Shown piece after piece: positions 16,527-24,608 of a stretch of DNA of 64,000 bases. The position numbers were made by a program, and so were the translations under genes. Source of the DNA: Hymenobacter glacialis (GTDB taxonomy: Bacteria; Bacteroidota; Bacteroidia; Cytophagales; Hymenobacteraceae). Numbering within the stretch: the first letter of the stretch is position 1; each line of letters starts with the position of its first letter. The DNA is taken from positions 155,627 through 219,626 of the forward strand of contig NZ_MDZC01000068.1 in assembly GCF_001816165.1 (NCBI RefSeq), written 5' to 3'. The notes below the pieces were generated by a model, which worked only from the letters and a program-made list of their open reading frames with translations, made no database searches and had not been told where the DNA came from.

Positions 16527-17765
16527 ATGAACCACGATATCTGCATTTTGGGTGCGGGCCCCGGTGGCGCCACCGCCGCCCTGCACCTGGCCAACGCCGG
16601 CCACCCCTGCCTACTGCTGGACCGCGCCGCTTTCCCGCGCGACAAAGTGTGCGGCGACGCCCTAAGCGGCAAAGTCCTGAGCGAGCTGAAGCGAATTGAC
16701 GAGAAGCTGACCAGCCAGTTGGCCGCTGCGCCCATGCAGGTGCCCAGCTGGGGCATCGATTTCTTTGCTCCCAACGGCCAGCAGCTCGGCATTCCCTTCA
16801 AGCCCGATTTCAACAAAAACACCGACCGCGCCGCCGGCCACGTAGCCAAGCGCATCGATTTCGATAATTTCCTGGTGGAGGAAGTGCGGCAGCGGCCCGA
16901 AATCGACTTTCGTGAAAACGTGGACGTGGCCCGCACCGAGCGCACCGCCACCGGCTGGCAGCTCCTCAACAAAGCCGGCGAGGAAGTGGCTACCTGCCGC
17001 ATTCTGCTGGTGGCCAACGGGGCCCAGTCGGAGTTTGCGCGCAAAGTGGCCGGCCACGCCCTCGAGCCCGACCACCACTGCGCCGGCCTTCGCACCTACT
17101 ACGACAACGTGACCGGGCTCAGCCCCAACAACTTCATCGAGCTGCACTTCATCAAGGATTTTCTGCCCGGCTACCTGTGGGTGTTTCCGCTGCCCAACGG
17201 CCAGGCCAACGTGGGCGTGGGCATGCTTTCGAAAACCGTGGCCGCCAAAAAAATCAACCTCCGCCAGCGGCTCGACGAAATTCTGACTACGCACCCCACC
17301 CTGGCCCCGCGCTTCGCACAGGCCGAGCGGCTGGGCCCCGTGCGGGGCTTTGGGTTGCCGCTGGGCTCGAAGCGCCGGCCGCTGTCGGGGGCCAACTACC
17401 TGCTGCTCGGCGATGCCGGCTCGCTCATCGACCCGTTTAGCGGCGAGGGTATTTCGCACGCCATGGTGAGCGGGCGCCACGCCGCCATCTGGGCCGCGCA
17501 AGCCGTGGCGAAAGGTGATTTCAGCCCCGCATTCCTCAAAAACTACGACAAAGCCGTGTACAACCGGCTCTGGCAGGAACTGCGCCTGAGCCGCGTGATG
17601 CAGCGCCTGCTCAACTTCCCCAGCCTGTTCAACATCGTGGCCAACCGCGCCGTGAACAACCCCACGCTGGCCGAAACCCTCTCCGCCATGTTCATGGACC
17701 TGGACCTGCGCGAGCGGCTGCGGCAGCCCAGCTTCTACTTCAAACTCCTGTTTGGCAGGAAGTAG
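16527..17765 (+). CDS. Geranylgeranyl reductase family FAD-dependent oxidoreductase
   Basis: A 412-residue flavoprotein. It opens with the dinucleotide-binding ILGAGPGGATAALHLANAG and ends its FAD domain with NYLLLGDAGSLIDPFSGEGIS, both diagnostic of the geranylgeranyl-reductase/p-hydroxybenzoate-hydroxylase fold. The DKVCGDALSGK segment is typical of the geranylgeranyl reductase subgroup, which saturates isoprenoid double bonds. In Bacteroidota such enzymes may act on menaquinone side chains, carotenoids or other lipids; the substrate is not decidable here. It is divergent from fabG, and a hairpin repeat follows its stop codon. Confidence 0.85.
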   Translation: MNHDICILGAGPGGATAALHLANAGHPCLLLDRAAFPRDKVCGDALSGKVLSELKRIDEKLTSQLAAAPMQVPSWGIDFFAPNGQQLGIPFKPDFNKNTDRAAGHVAKRIDFDNFLVEEVRQRPEIDFRENVDVARTERTATGWQLLNKAGEEVATCRILLVANGAQSEFARKVAGHALEPDHHCAGLRTYYDNVTGLSPNNFIELHFIKDFLPGYLWVFPLPNGQANVGVGMLSKTVAAKKINLRQRLDEILTTHPTLAPRFAQAERLGPVRGFGLPLGSKRRPLSGANYLLLGDAGSLIDPFSGEGISHAMVSGRHAAIWAAQAVAKGDFSPAFLKNYDKAVYNRLWQELRLSRVMQRLLNFPSLFNIVANRAVNNPTLAETLSAMFMDLDLRERLRQPSFYFKLLFGRK

Positions 17766-17807
17766 AAGCCGGTTTAAAGCGGAGTTTAAGGAAGGGACAA
17801 AGGGCCG

Positions 17808-17908
17808 GTCATGCTGAGCGCAGCCGAAGCATCTCTACTGCAGTAGTAAACCCAATCGGTAGGGTCACTATTGCGGTAGAGATGCTTCGGCTCCGCTCAG
17901 CATGACGT
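17808..17908. repeat. Long hairpin intergenic repeat, copy 3
   Basis: The arms GGTCATGCTGAGCGCAGCC / GGCTCCGCTCAGCATGACG flank GAAGCATCTCTAC and its complement. It sits between two convergent genes, where a bidirectional hairpin could terminate both transcripts. Confidence 0.8.
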
Positions 17909-17923
17909 TCTTAATTTATCGCT

Positions 17924-18844
17924 CTACTTCTTAATAGGGGTCGGGCGAGGCGCTACCTTAGCAGCTGGCGCTTTGATGGGTGCCCGGCCTTCGTTGCCCA
18001 CGTAGCGCCGCAGACTCTTGGCGGCTTCGGGGTTGAGCTTGGTAGCCCGCTCCAAATCGCGGCGGGCTTCCGAGAGTTTATCGAACGAAGAATAACTGAT
18101 ACCGCGGTACTCCCAGGCGTCGGCGTAAGTGGAATCCAGCTCGATGGCGCGAGTGAAATCGGCCACAGCGGGCTTGTACTGGTACATCTGCATGCGGGCC
18201 ACGCCCCTGCCGAAGAACGACTCTTTGTCATCGGGCCGGTACTTGATGGCCCCCGAGAAGTCGGCGGCGGCCGATTTGTACTGCTTCATCATCAGGCGGT
18301 TGACGCCGCGATTGTAAAAGGCGTCGGGGTTGGTGCGCTGGTAGCGCAGGGCGGCGGTGTAGTCGGGCAGGGCATCGGCGTATTGCTTGAGGTAGCTTTT
18401 GGCCTTGGCGCGCTGCAGCAGGGCAGTGCCGTTTTTGGGGTTGGCTTTCACATCCGCTTCGGCCGTGGCCAGCATGGTGCGGTACTCGGCCACGCTCATT
18501 TTCTTTTCCTTGGCCCGCTCCGCCGATGCGGCGGCGGCACTCGGTGCGGCTACCACGGCAGTTTCGGTGGCCGGACTGGCGGCAGGAATGCCTACCGTCG
18601 CGCCTGGGCTGGTGGCCACGGGCTCGCCGGTCACGGTGGGAGGGGCGGTAGGCAGCGTGCCGGCGTCGGCTACAGAAGCTGCGGTTCCAGCGGAATCAGC
18701 CCGCGTGGCGCCCGTGGCAACGGGTGCTTCCATGGGCTGGCTCATGGCCGAGGGTTTCTCCTTTTCGCTAACTGTAGTAGCGCAATTGGTAAGAAAAGCC
18801 AATAGCCCGAGGGCGGCCAGCGGCGTGCGGAAAGGTGATTTCAT
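17924..18844 (-). CDS. Tetratricopeptide-repeat lipoprotein
   Basis: A 306-residue protein with a signal peptide ending in LAFLTNC (lipidated Cys at about 22). About 100 low-complexity Ala/Thr/Pro residues follow, then four or five TPR units from about residue 125; FYNRGVNRLMMKQYKSAAADF and FGRGVARMQMYQYKPAVADF are two of them. It probably acts as a periplasmic or outer-membrane scaffold for protein contacts. It lies alone, convergent with the flavoprotein gene. Upstream is the promoter-like region that precedes the lpdA element. Confidence 0.8.
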   Translation of the reverse strand: MKSPFRTPLAALGLLAFLTNCATTVSEKEKPSAMSQPMEAPVATGATRADSAGTAASVADAGTLPTAPPTVTGEPVATSPGATVGIPAASPATETAVVAAPSAAAASAERAKEKKMSVAEYRTMLATAEADVKANPKNGTALLQRAKAKSYLKQYADALPDYTAALRYQRTNPDAFYNRGVNRLMMKQYKSAAADFSGAIKYRPDDKESFFGRGVARMQMYQYKPAVADFTRAIELDSTYADAWEYRGISYSSFDKLSEARRDLERATKLNPEAAKSLRRYVGNEGRAPIKAPAAKVAPRPTPIKK

Positions 18845-18988
18845 AAGAGCAAAGGGGGTAAAGGCAAGGCAAAATACGCCGGAGGCCGCGCCTTATACGG
18901 AGCTTGTTTAAGATTGGCTGTGGCGTTGCGCCATATGGGCAGCTAAAGTACAGCCGGCCGAAATAGCGGTGCGGTGCGGAGGCGCGGC

Positions 18989-18996
18989 TATCTTTG
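18989..18996 (+). promoter_or_regulatory. Probable native -7 box of lpdA, now stranded
   Basis: TATCTTTG matches TAnnTTTG. It lies 60 bases upstream of a 21-base copy of the lpdA start (19057), not of the intact gene (24609). No clear -33 TTG was found. It is probably the promoter lpdA used before the element inserted. Confidence 0.4.
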
Positions 18997-19056
18997 CGCT
19001 ACAATGGGTGGGTCCCCCAGGCGGGCCCGGTGTACTTTTTTCTTCCTGAGAAGTTT

Positions 19057-19077
19057 ATGGCATTGCAATTTGATTTG
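19057..19077 (+). repeat. Left 21-bp direct repeat (candidate att site)
   Basis: It is identical over 21 bases to 24609-24629. It contains an ATG and the codons for MALQFDL; the sequence then diverges (ATTATATTTG against GTCGTGGTTG). Confidence 0.8.
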
Positions 19078-19100
19078 ATTATATTTGAAAATAACAAATT

Positions 19101-19163
19101 GTAAAACACTATAAATCAGACGTATATATCTTACCTGCTTGATGAATTTTCGTTTAGTCCCAC
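19101..19163 (+). repeat. Left-end copies of two shared short repeats (candidate integrase arm sites)
   Basis: GTAAAACACTATAAAT starts at 19101 and TTAGTCCCAC at 19154. Both words recur at the right end in the same orientation (24574 and 24546). They lie 23 and 76 bases inside the left direct repeat. Nothing else was seen in 19078-19291. Confidence 0.45.
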
Positions 19164-19291
19164 AGATAAGAAGAATTAAGGGGACTGATTATGGACTAAT
19201 TTGGTATTTACAATTCCTTGCTAAGAATTGCACTATAACACTTTTTATCGGCCAATGGTCAGCCATTGCGCAGTTACTTTAGGATTGCGGC

Positions 19292-19960
19292 CTAGCTAGA
19301 AGGTGCGAGTTGCTTGGCAAGCCGGTAGACGTGGGTGGGGCTGTACTGGCCGCCACGCCGGGTCCGATACCCTTTCGCATTCAAGTGGTCCGCGACAGCT
19401 TTCAAAGTCATATTCAGTCTGAGCTTGTCGGCTACGATATCTGAGGCTTGGACGTTAGAAGTGTGAGCAGTGGCGTTGGCTTTCCGGACTTCAATGCTCT
19501 TGAGTCTCCCGGCGGCCGTCAGGTTAGCGGGGGTACCCAATTTTTCACCGCGTGCCTTCTTGGCTGCGAGCGCGTCCTTTGTCCGCTTGCTAATCATTTC
19601 GCGCTCGTGCTGGGCAATTACAGCGAAAATCCCAATATTTAGGGTGTTAGCGTCAGGCATGTCGCAGCACTGGAAGCTTACTCCGGAGTCCCTGAGTGCA
19701 AAAATGAAGCCCGCGTTCCTTGAGAGCCGGTCCAATTTGGCAATTAGTAAAACGGACCCTGTTCGTTTGGCTTGGTCGATGGCCTCCGTCAGTTTGCTGC
19801 GGTTGTCCTTCTTGCCAGATTCCACTTCTATGAATTCCGCCACCACTGTGGCGTGGCTGCCAACGAAGCTGGCCACGGCGGCCTGTTGCGCTTCCAAGCC
19901 CAAGCCGCTTTGTCCTTGCTTCTGGGTTGACACGCGGTAGTAAGCGACGTAGGTTTTCAT
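19292..19960 (-). CDS. Small serine recombinase (resolvase/invertase family)
   Basis: A 222-residue serine recombinase. The catalytic serine is in AYYRVSTQKQGQSGLGLEAQ (residue 11), with supporting motifs IAKLDRLSRNAGF and the ISKRTKDALAAKKARGEKLG helix. A C-terminal helix-turn-helix (MTLKAVADHLNAKGYRTRRG) would bind DNA. Size and layout are those of resolvase/invertase enzymes rather than large serine integrases. It reads toward the left end of the lpdA element. A strong promoter and a 36-bp palindrome lie directly upstream, suggesting self-regulation or a local recombination site. Confidence 0.9.
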   Translation of the reverse strand: MKTYVAYYRVSTQKQGQSGLGLEAQQAAVASFVGSHATVVAEFIEVESGKKDNRSKLTEAIDQAKRTGSVLLIAKLDRLSRNAGFIFALRDSGVSFQCCDMPDANTLNIGIFAVIAQHEREMISKRTKDALAAKKARGEKLGTPANLTAAGRLKSIEVRKANATAHTSNVQASDIVADKLRLNMTLKAVADHLNAKGYRTRRGGQYSPTHVYRLAKQLAPSS

Positions 19961-19988
19961 TGGGCCGGGGTTGTTGTGGAGTGTTAGC

Positions 19989-20018
19989 CAAAGGTATGCG
20001 ATATATTACATTTGTCAA
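19989..20018 (-). promoter_or_regulatory. Promoter of the serine recombinase gene
   Basis: The minus strand has TTG (20016-20018) and TACCTTTG (19989-19996) separated by 19 bases, a full match to the Bacteroidota consensus. The upstream half overlaps the 36-bp palindrome, so a protein bound there would block it. Confidence 0.6.
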
Positions 20019-20040
20019 ACGTCCGTTTAATAAATGTAAT
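20005..20040. promoter_or_regulatory. 36-bp dyad with a 2-bp centre (candidate recombinase crossover or operator site)
   Basis: Two 17-base arms (20005-20021 and 20024-20040) match at 15 of 17 positions when one is reverse-complemented; the consensus arm is ATTACATTTrTyAAACG. They flank the central dinucleotide TC. Small serine recombinases bind such imperfect palindromes as dimers and cut around a 2-bp centre. The rest of the gap 19961-20321 shows no gene. Confidence 0.5.
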
Positions 20041-20321
20041 GAGTTCCAATATCGAATTCCTTCACTCTTATGTTCTTCCATTATAAATGGCGTCTCCTGC
20101 CTCCACGATGAGAGAAAACTTGTGTATTAAGTCGTTGCCAACGTTGGTTTATCCGTTCAGAGCTACGGCTTTGGCCTTTTTGACTACTTTTTGAGCAAGA
20201 TTTTGCAAGTGTAGTCCATAGCTAGGTGCAAATCGGAACAGTTTAATGAGGATATCGCTGCCATTAAAAGTTGCGTCGTGGGGTAGGCAACTATATGGGG
20301 CTTCTTTTCTACCTTCCGAAT

Positions 20322-20726
20322 ATGAAACAAATTATACTCTGGTTCTTATCGGGGCTCGTCTTGCTCAGCTGTTCTAAATCGTCGCCTGCCCCGAAGCTCG
20401 TGGGAACGTGGGAGCGGGTGTCCAGCCGCAAGCTCGTCGTGTACAACGATGGCCGGGCGCCCTACGACCAAACGGACGTGGACCCGCCGGGAAACTATTT
20501 GTGGGAGTTTGCCGCCGATGGGCAAGTCAAAATCATTAGTAGTGGCACTGTAGGCACCTCTACGTACACCTACAGCGGGGAAAATATCACCCTTAGTACT
20601 TCCAGAACCATTACTGGAGGTGTCTGGCGCGTAACCGAATTAACCGACCACCGGTTGGTGCTCGACATTCACCAATATGGCCACGGTGGCGCATCCATTA
20701 ACTTCATCGGAACCTTCAAACGATAG
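20322..20726 (+). CDS. Lipocalin-like small lipoprotein, paralogue A
   Basis: A 134-residue lipoprotein with signal peptide and lipobox (SGLVLLSC), followed by SKSSPAPKLVGTWERVS. The LVGTWE start, the beta-rich body and the closing ITFxGTFKR-like strand resemble the lipocalin-like domains common in Bacteroidota lipoproteins. The ligand is unknown. It is cargo of the lpdA element. A close relative lies at 21503 with the same SKSSPAP linker and the shared words LVGTWE, EFxADGQ and TEHRLV/TDHRLV, so the two arose by duplication. A -7-like TACCTTCC ends four bases before the ATG at 20322. Confidence 0.7.
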   Translation: MKQIILWFLSGLVLLSCSKSSPAPKLVGTWERVSSRKLVVYNDGRAPYDQTDVDPPGNYLWEFAADGQVKIISSGTVGTSTYTYSGENITLSTSRTITGGVWRVTELTDHRLVLDIHQYGHGGASINFIGTFKR

Positions 20727-20920
20727 CGACGGCTGTGGACAGGCCATTGGCTGTCGCTTTTGCCCGTCAAGAAGGCAACACAAACCATCACCCCTGCAAT
20801 CGGCTTGCAAGTTCACGCAAACGGTAGGGCCTTGAACCCGCTCCGCTCAAGTGAAGGAGGGTATAAACGGTAGCAAGGTTCTATAATTGATACACCTACT
20901 GCTTCTACCTTTGAATTCCC

Positions 20921-21373
20921 ATGAAAAAACGCTCTTTTCCACACCATGTTGCCTTCCTGTTGTGCTCCAGCTTAGCAGTGGGAAGCTGCGAGAAAAAGCA
21001 GGTGGCTCCCCAAACGCCCAGTCCTTCGGTTGCCAACCCCGCGTATCAGGATGCCACCATTATTGGGTTCGACCCCTGCACGGGCACGAGCGGGCGTGGG
21101 TTGGTCTTGGCCTTTGCCAAGGATACCGTCGTCACTTACACGTTCCCAGCCGGGGTGTATGAGTTTCCCGCCGCGCTCTTTCAAAACGGAAGCATCGACT
21201 GCTTTTTTCCCACCCCGGAGGCGGCTAAGTATAGGGTTCGGGTGGCCTATTACTCCACGCCGAACGCGGAAAAAGTCTATTCGCTATGCCTCGGCATTAT
21301 CAACTTGGCAGACTTTAATCGCGTCACCAAAGGCCGACAAATCATCATTACCACCGCAGAGAAGCGGCCCTAG
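20921..21373 (+). CDS. Hypothetical lipoprotein
   Basis: A 150-residue protein with a signal peptide and lipobox (SSLAVGSC) and a linker rich in Pro, Gln and Ser. The mature part starts DATIIGFDPCTGTSGRGLVL and contains three further cysteines. No domain is recognised; the segment is beta-rich and similar in size to its two lipoprotein neighbours. It lies between the two lipocalin-like paralogues on the same strand, inside the lpdA element. The gap before it (20727-20920) shows no gene. Confidence 0.65.
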   Translation: MKKRSFPHHVAFLLCSSLAVGSCEKKQVAPQTPSPSVANPAYQDATIIGFDPCTGTSGRGLVLAFAKDTVVTYTFPAGVYEFPAALFQNGSIDCFFPTPEAAKYRVRVAYYSTPNAEKVYSLCLGIINLADFNRVTKGRQIIITTAEKRP

Positions 21374-21502
21374 ATTCCGACCACATCACGTTTCGGGAGG
21401 CATTCGAAGAAACGGTGGTGGCTTGAACGAGCTTTGTTAAAGAATAAAATATTTTGCTACTCGTAGAATGGTCTTCTTTGATAATAACTCGTCTACCTTA
21501 GC

Positions 21503-21901
21503 ATGATGAAAAGAATCCTACTCTGCTCACTGGTGGGGCTTGCCTTGACAAACTGTTCCAAATCGTCGCCTGCTCCAACCCTTGTCGGCACATGGGAAAA
21601 GGTGTCCGTACGCTCGGTAACTGTGTACAAAGATGGTAAGGCGACCCGCGATGAAACGGAGCACATATCTCCGGGGAGCGTTTTGATGGAATTTACCGCC
21701 GATGGGCAACTCTTTTTTCCCCGTAGCAGCTGTATCTCGGGGTGCGGCGCCTACTCCTATAGCGGTGGAAACCTCACCATTCGTATCGTTGGTCAAAGTG
21801 TGCACCCGGTTAGCGAATTAACAGAACACCGGTTGGTGTTCCATACGCACAACGAGTCCAAAGACGAATCAACGGACCATACCTTAACTTGGAGGCGGTA
21901 G
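21503..21901 (+). CDS. Lipocalin-like small lipoprotein, paralogue B
   Basis: A 132-residue lipoprotein (signal peptide with lipobox GLALTNC, then SKSSPAPTLVGTWEKVS). It is paralogous to the protein at 20322: the linker, the LVGTWE start and the ELTEHRLVFHTH segment line up. It has two extra cysteines in RSSCISGCGAY. It starts with two adjacent ATG codons; either could be used. It ends 67 bases before the left end of the IS3-family element, so nearby sequence may have been lost when that IS arrived. Confidence 0.7.
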   Translation: MMKRILLCSLVGLALTNCSKSSPAPTLVGTWEKVSVRSVTVYKDGKATRDETEHISPGSVLMEFTADGQLFFPRSSCISGCGAYSYSGGNLTIRIVGQSVHPVSELTEHRLVFHTHNESKDESTDHTLTWRR

Positions 21902-21981
21902 CGAACGGTTTGCGGAATAAAACAAGGTTTTTTATTGCCTGTTGGAGAAGTAGGAAAAACAGAGCACCTGAGGTGGTCCGA

Positions 21982-22884
21982 TTAGTTTGGACAGTTTAGG
22001 GCAGTAGGTTGAAGAAGTTGTTGATGAGCGTGATAGGGCAGTTGGTAGCCGATGCTGGAGTGCAGCCGGTGGTGATTGTAGTAGTCAAAATACGTGGCGA
22101 CGCTTTGCTGGGCATCGGCCAAGTCGGCAAACACGGGCCGGTCGCGGAGTTCGAGCACCTCCGTTTTGAGCCGGGACCACAGGCTCTCGGCCTGGGCGTT
22201 GTCGTAGCAGCCGCCGCGGCGGCTCTGCGAGCGCAGGGCCTGGTGGTCGTGGAGCAGTTGCCGGTAGGCGTTGCCGCAGTACTGCCCGCCGCGGTCGGAG
22301 TGCACGAGCAGGCCCGGGGTGGGCGGTTGGGAAAGAAAGCCCCGCTGCAAGGCCGTGGTGATGAGTTCTTCGGGCATGGTGGCCATGACGTGCCAGCCCA
22401 CGACCTGCTTGCTGGCCATGTCCTGGAAGGCGCACAAATAGGCCCAGCAGCCGTTAGCGAGCGGTAAATACGTAATGTCTGACACCCACACGCGGTTGGC
22501 CCGGGTCGGCTTGGGCTGGTCCAGCAGCCGGTTGGGGGCACAGCGCAAGCCGTGGGTGGAATCGGTCGCGCGCGGGGTGTAGGCCTTGGGCTGGAGCGCG
22601 TGCAGGCCCCGGCGGCGCATGGCCGTGCGCAGGCGCTGGCGGCCCACCCGGTGGCCTTTTTCCCGCAGCGCCACCCGCAGCCGGCGGGTGCCGTAGCGGC
22701 GTTGATGCCCCCCAAAGACCTGGACCAGCGCCGTTTCCCAGGCCGGCGTCTTCGGACCTGCCACCGCCTGCTGCTGAGCGGCTTGCCAGGCATAGTAGCC
22801 GCTGGCGGGCACGCCCAGCACGTGGCAGAGCCGCCGCACCGGGTAGTGGCCGCGCTCGGCGGCGATGAAGCGGTAGCGGCTCAT
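21982..22884 (-). CDS. IS3-family transposase OrfB (DDE integrase core)
   Basis: A 300-residue catalytic subunit with the retroviral-integrase-like DDE triad: first D in VSDITYLPL, second D in LVHSDRGGQYCG, and E in CYDNAQAESLWSRLKTE. The N-terminal helix HPVRRLCHVLGV-like region and RRYGTRRLRVALREKG are standard for OrfB. Its ATG overlaps the orfA stop as ATGA. A run of seven A plus G 30-40 bases upstream, at the end of orfA, would also allow -1 frameshifting to make an OrfAB fusion. Confidence 0.93.
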   Translation of the reverse strand: MSRYRFIAAERGHYPVRRLCHVLGVPASGYYAWQAAQQQAVAGPKTPAWETALVQVFGGHQRRYGTRRLRVALREKGHRVGRQRLRTAMRRRGLHALQPKAYTPRATDSTHGLRCAPNRLLDQPKPTRANRVWVSDITYLPLANGCWAYLCAFQDMASKQVVGWHVMATMPEELITTALQRGFLSQPPTPGLLVHSDRGGQYCGNAYRQLLHDHQALRSQSRRGGCYDNAQAESLWSRLKTEVLELRDRPVFADLADAQQSVATYFDYYNHHRLHSSIGYQLPYHAHQQLLQPTALNCPN

Positions 22885-23189
22885 AGGGTCGGGGTCACCG
22901 AGAAGATGGCGATGGCTTTTTTTAAAATGTCTAACTCCTGCGCCTGCCGCCGGGCCAGGGCCCGCAGCTGGCGCAGCTCGGCCGCCGTGTCCGGGTCCAG
23001 GGCCGTCCCCAAGGCGGCCGCCACCGGCGTTTGGGCCGCTTTCTGCCACTGGTGGATGCGTTTGGGGTCAATGTTGAGTGCCCGCGCGGCGGCCTGGGTC
23101 GAGCGGCTTTGCTCGGCCAGGCGCAGGGCTTCGGCGCGGAAGGCCGCGTCGTACTTGCGGCGTTTGTCGGGTTTCGGGGTGTCTTTCAT
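22881..23189 (-). CDS. IS3-family transposase OrfA (helix-turn-helix)
   Basis: A 102-residue DNA-binding subunit. It contains a helix-turn-helix (AARALNIDPKRIHQWQKAA) and a C-terminal leucine-zipper-like helix (ELRQLRALARRQAQELDILK). The A7G slippery run lies just after LDIL, where programmed -1 frameshifting would join it to OrfB. Confidence 0.9.
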   Translation of the reverse strand: MKDTPKPDKRRKYDAAFRAEALRLAEQSRSTQAAARALNIDPKRIHQWQKAAQTPVAAALGTALDPDTAAELRQLRALARRQAQELDILKKAIAIFSVTPTL

Positions 23190-23227
23190 GACGAAGGAAA
23201 GATACCACCCTGTTCTGTCCAGATTAT

Positions 23228-24472
23228 CTAGACCACCTCATTGTTCCCGATGGAAAACGTTTTGATGCTGCCTGCCTGCATGGACGGCATTTTCTTGCAG
23301 ATGATGCGCAGGGTTTGGTTGAATTGGGATTCCGGAATCAACCGAAACGAGTGCCCGGCTTCCTCGAACAGTTGCCGGGCTTTGGCCGTGAGGGGAATGG
23401 CGACCTGTTTGCCCGTTTTCTGCGTGGCCAAGACGATGGCGCTGCCTTGCACGTTGGCAGCAGTCACGTTGTAGTCAGACCGGCGCAGCCCCGTTTCCAC
23501 GGCAAAAAGGAATTGTTGCCGGACTTCGTGGTGGACGCGGGCTTTCAAGGGTAAGGCTTCAAGCTCCGCTACTTCTTGCGAGGAAAGGAAAATAATGTTC
23601 TCATCTTTTCCCGCTTTTACCATTTTGAATTTGCTGAAAAACCCCAACGGCAACCCTTCATCGTCCGCAAAGTATTTGTAGATGCCCTTGATTCGGCTCA
23701 GGATGCCCCGGATGGAATTGTTGGTGACGCCCCGCTTCACAAGGTGCTGTTGAAATTCTTGAAAAAAGGCAAGGTCAATGTCTTTTAATTTCAATTTGCT
23801 GTTGAACCGGTCAACCGTGTTGCCAATAACCGTGTAATTGCCCAACGTACTTTCCTTTACGTTGTTGAGCCGTTGAATCCGGATGTACTCGTGTAGCTTT
23901 TCTTTGAAGAGTGCGCTGCTGACCAATCCCATGTCTTCTTGTAGTTCCGTCACGTAGGCCCGTATTTCCTCCGCTTCAGCCTCCAACACGGCCAACCGCT
24001 GCTGAGAGTCGCGAAGTATGCGTTCAAAGCGCTGCTGTTTGGGGAGATGGTATTCAAGGATGTACTTATGCCCGTCTACCAAGCTGCGCAATTCCTTTAG
24101 CTCGGCTTCCAAGGCGTCAATCCGTTCTTCGCGCTCCGCAACGAGGCCCCACCCTTTATCAACCTTTTTGGCGCGTTCCTGCTTTTCTTCCGTTTCGATG
24201 GCAAGCATCGCTTCCACGTTGGCCCTCGTGACGGGGCGACCAACGGATTCAATGTCGCGACAAGCCCGTGCAAACGCTTTGGCCACGGTTTCGATGCGTT
24301 CATTCTTTTCCGGATGTAACGCATCCCTCATGCTAACTTTGCCTGTGGCTGGGTTGAAGTGCGTCGGTTTGACCGTTACCCCCGTTGATTTGGCCACAGT
24401 GCCTTTTCGGTAAATGAGGTAAACCGTTGGCTCACCTGTCTTTTTGCTTTCACCTTTCAGTTTGTAGAACAT
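23228..24472 (-). pseudogene. Tyrosine recombinase/integrase, 3' end removed by the IS3 element
   Basis: The remnant encodes 414 residues. An N-terminal arm-binding-like region is followed by a long coiled-coil segment (about residues 100-185), a SAM-like core-binding domain (VKESTLGNYTVIGNTVDRF) and the start of the catalytic domain with the first active-site Arg in ETGLRRSDYN and the Lys in TQKTGKQVAIPL. The frame then enters the IS at 23240 and stops after NEVV, so the H-x-x-R, second His/Trp and the nucleophilic Tyr are missing. It is next to the right end of the lpdA element and reads inward, as expected for its integrase. An ATG at 24472 is preferred; a TTG at 24514 lies inside a promoter box. 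Confidence 0.85.
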
Positions 24473-24511
24473 TACCGGGTTTGCCCGTGGGGCGATGATG
24501 GGTGCCTCTTT

Positions 24512-24519
24512 CAAAGATA
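24512..24519 (-). promoter_or_regulatory. -7 box of the integrase promoter
   Basis: Minus-strand TATCTTTG, a perfect TAnnTTTG match, lies 40 bases before the preferred integrase ATG. Confidence 0.45.
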
Positions 24520-24545
24520 GTTAGGCCCCGAAATCTACTCCCATC

Positions 24546-24590
24546 TTAGTCCCACTTCCTTTTTTACTCGCAAGTAAAACACTGATAAAT
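24546..24590 (+). repeat. Right-end copies of the two shared short repeats
   Basis: TTAGTCCCAC starts at 24546 and GTAAAACACTGATAAAT at 24574, both matching the left end of the element (19154 and 19101) in the same orientation. The second lies 25 bases inside the right direct repeat, close to the 23 bases at the left. Confidence 0.45.
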
Positions 24591-24608
24591 AACACTTAAA
24601 AAATAAAT

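Larger units (their letters stand above)
21969..23240. mobile_element. IS3-family insertion sequence, 1272 bp
   Basis: The ends are imperfect 26-bp inverted repeats starting TGAGGTGGTC (20 of 26 positions identical; left 21969-21994, right 23215-23240), beginning TG and ending CA as usual for IS3 elements. It encodes the two overlapping transposase frames orfA and orfB on the minus strand. No target-site duplication is visible (flanks ACC and TTG), so the insertion was probably followed by an adjacent deletion. It interrupts the tyrosine integrase gene of the lpdA element. Confidence 0.9.
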
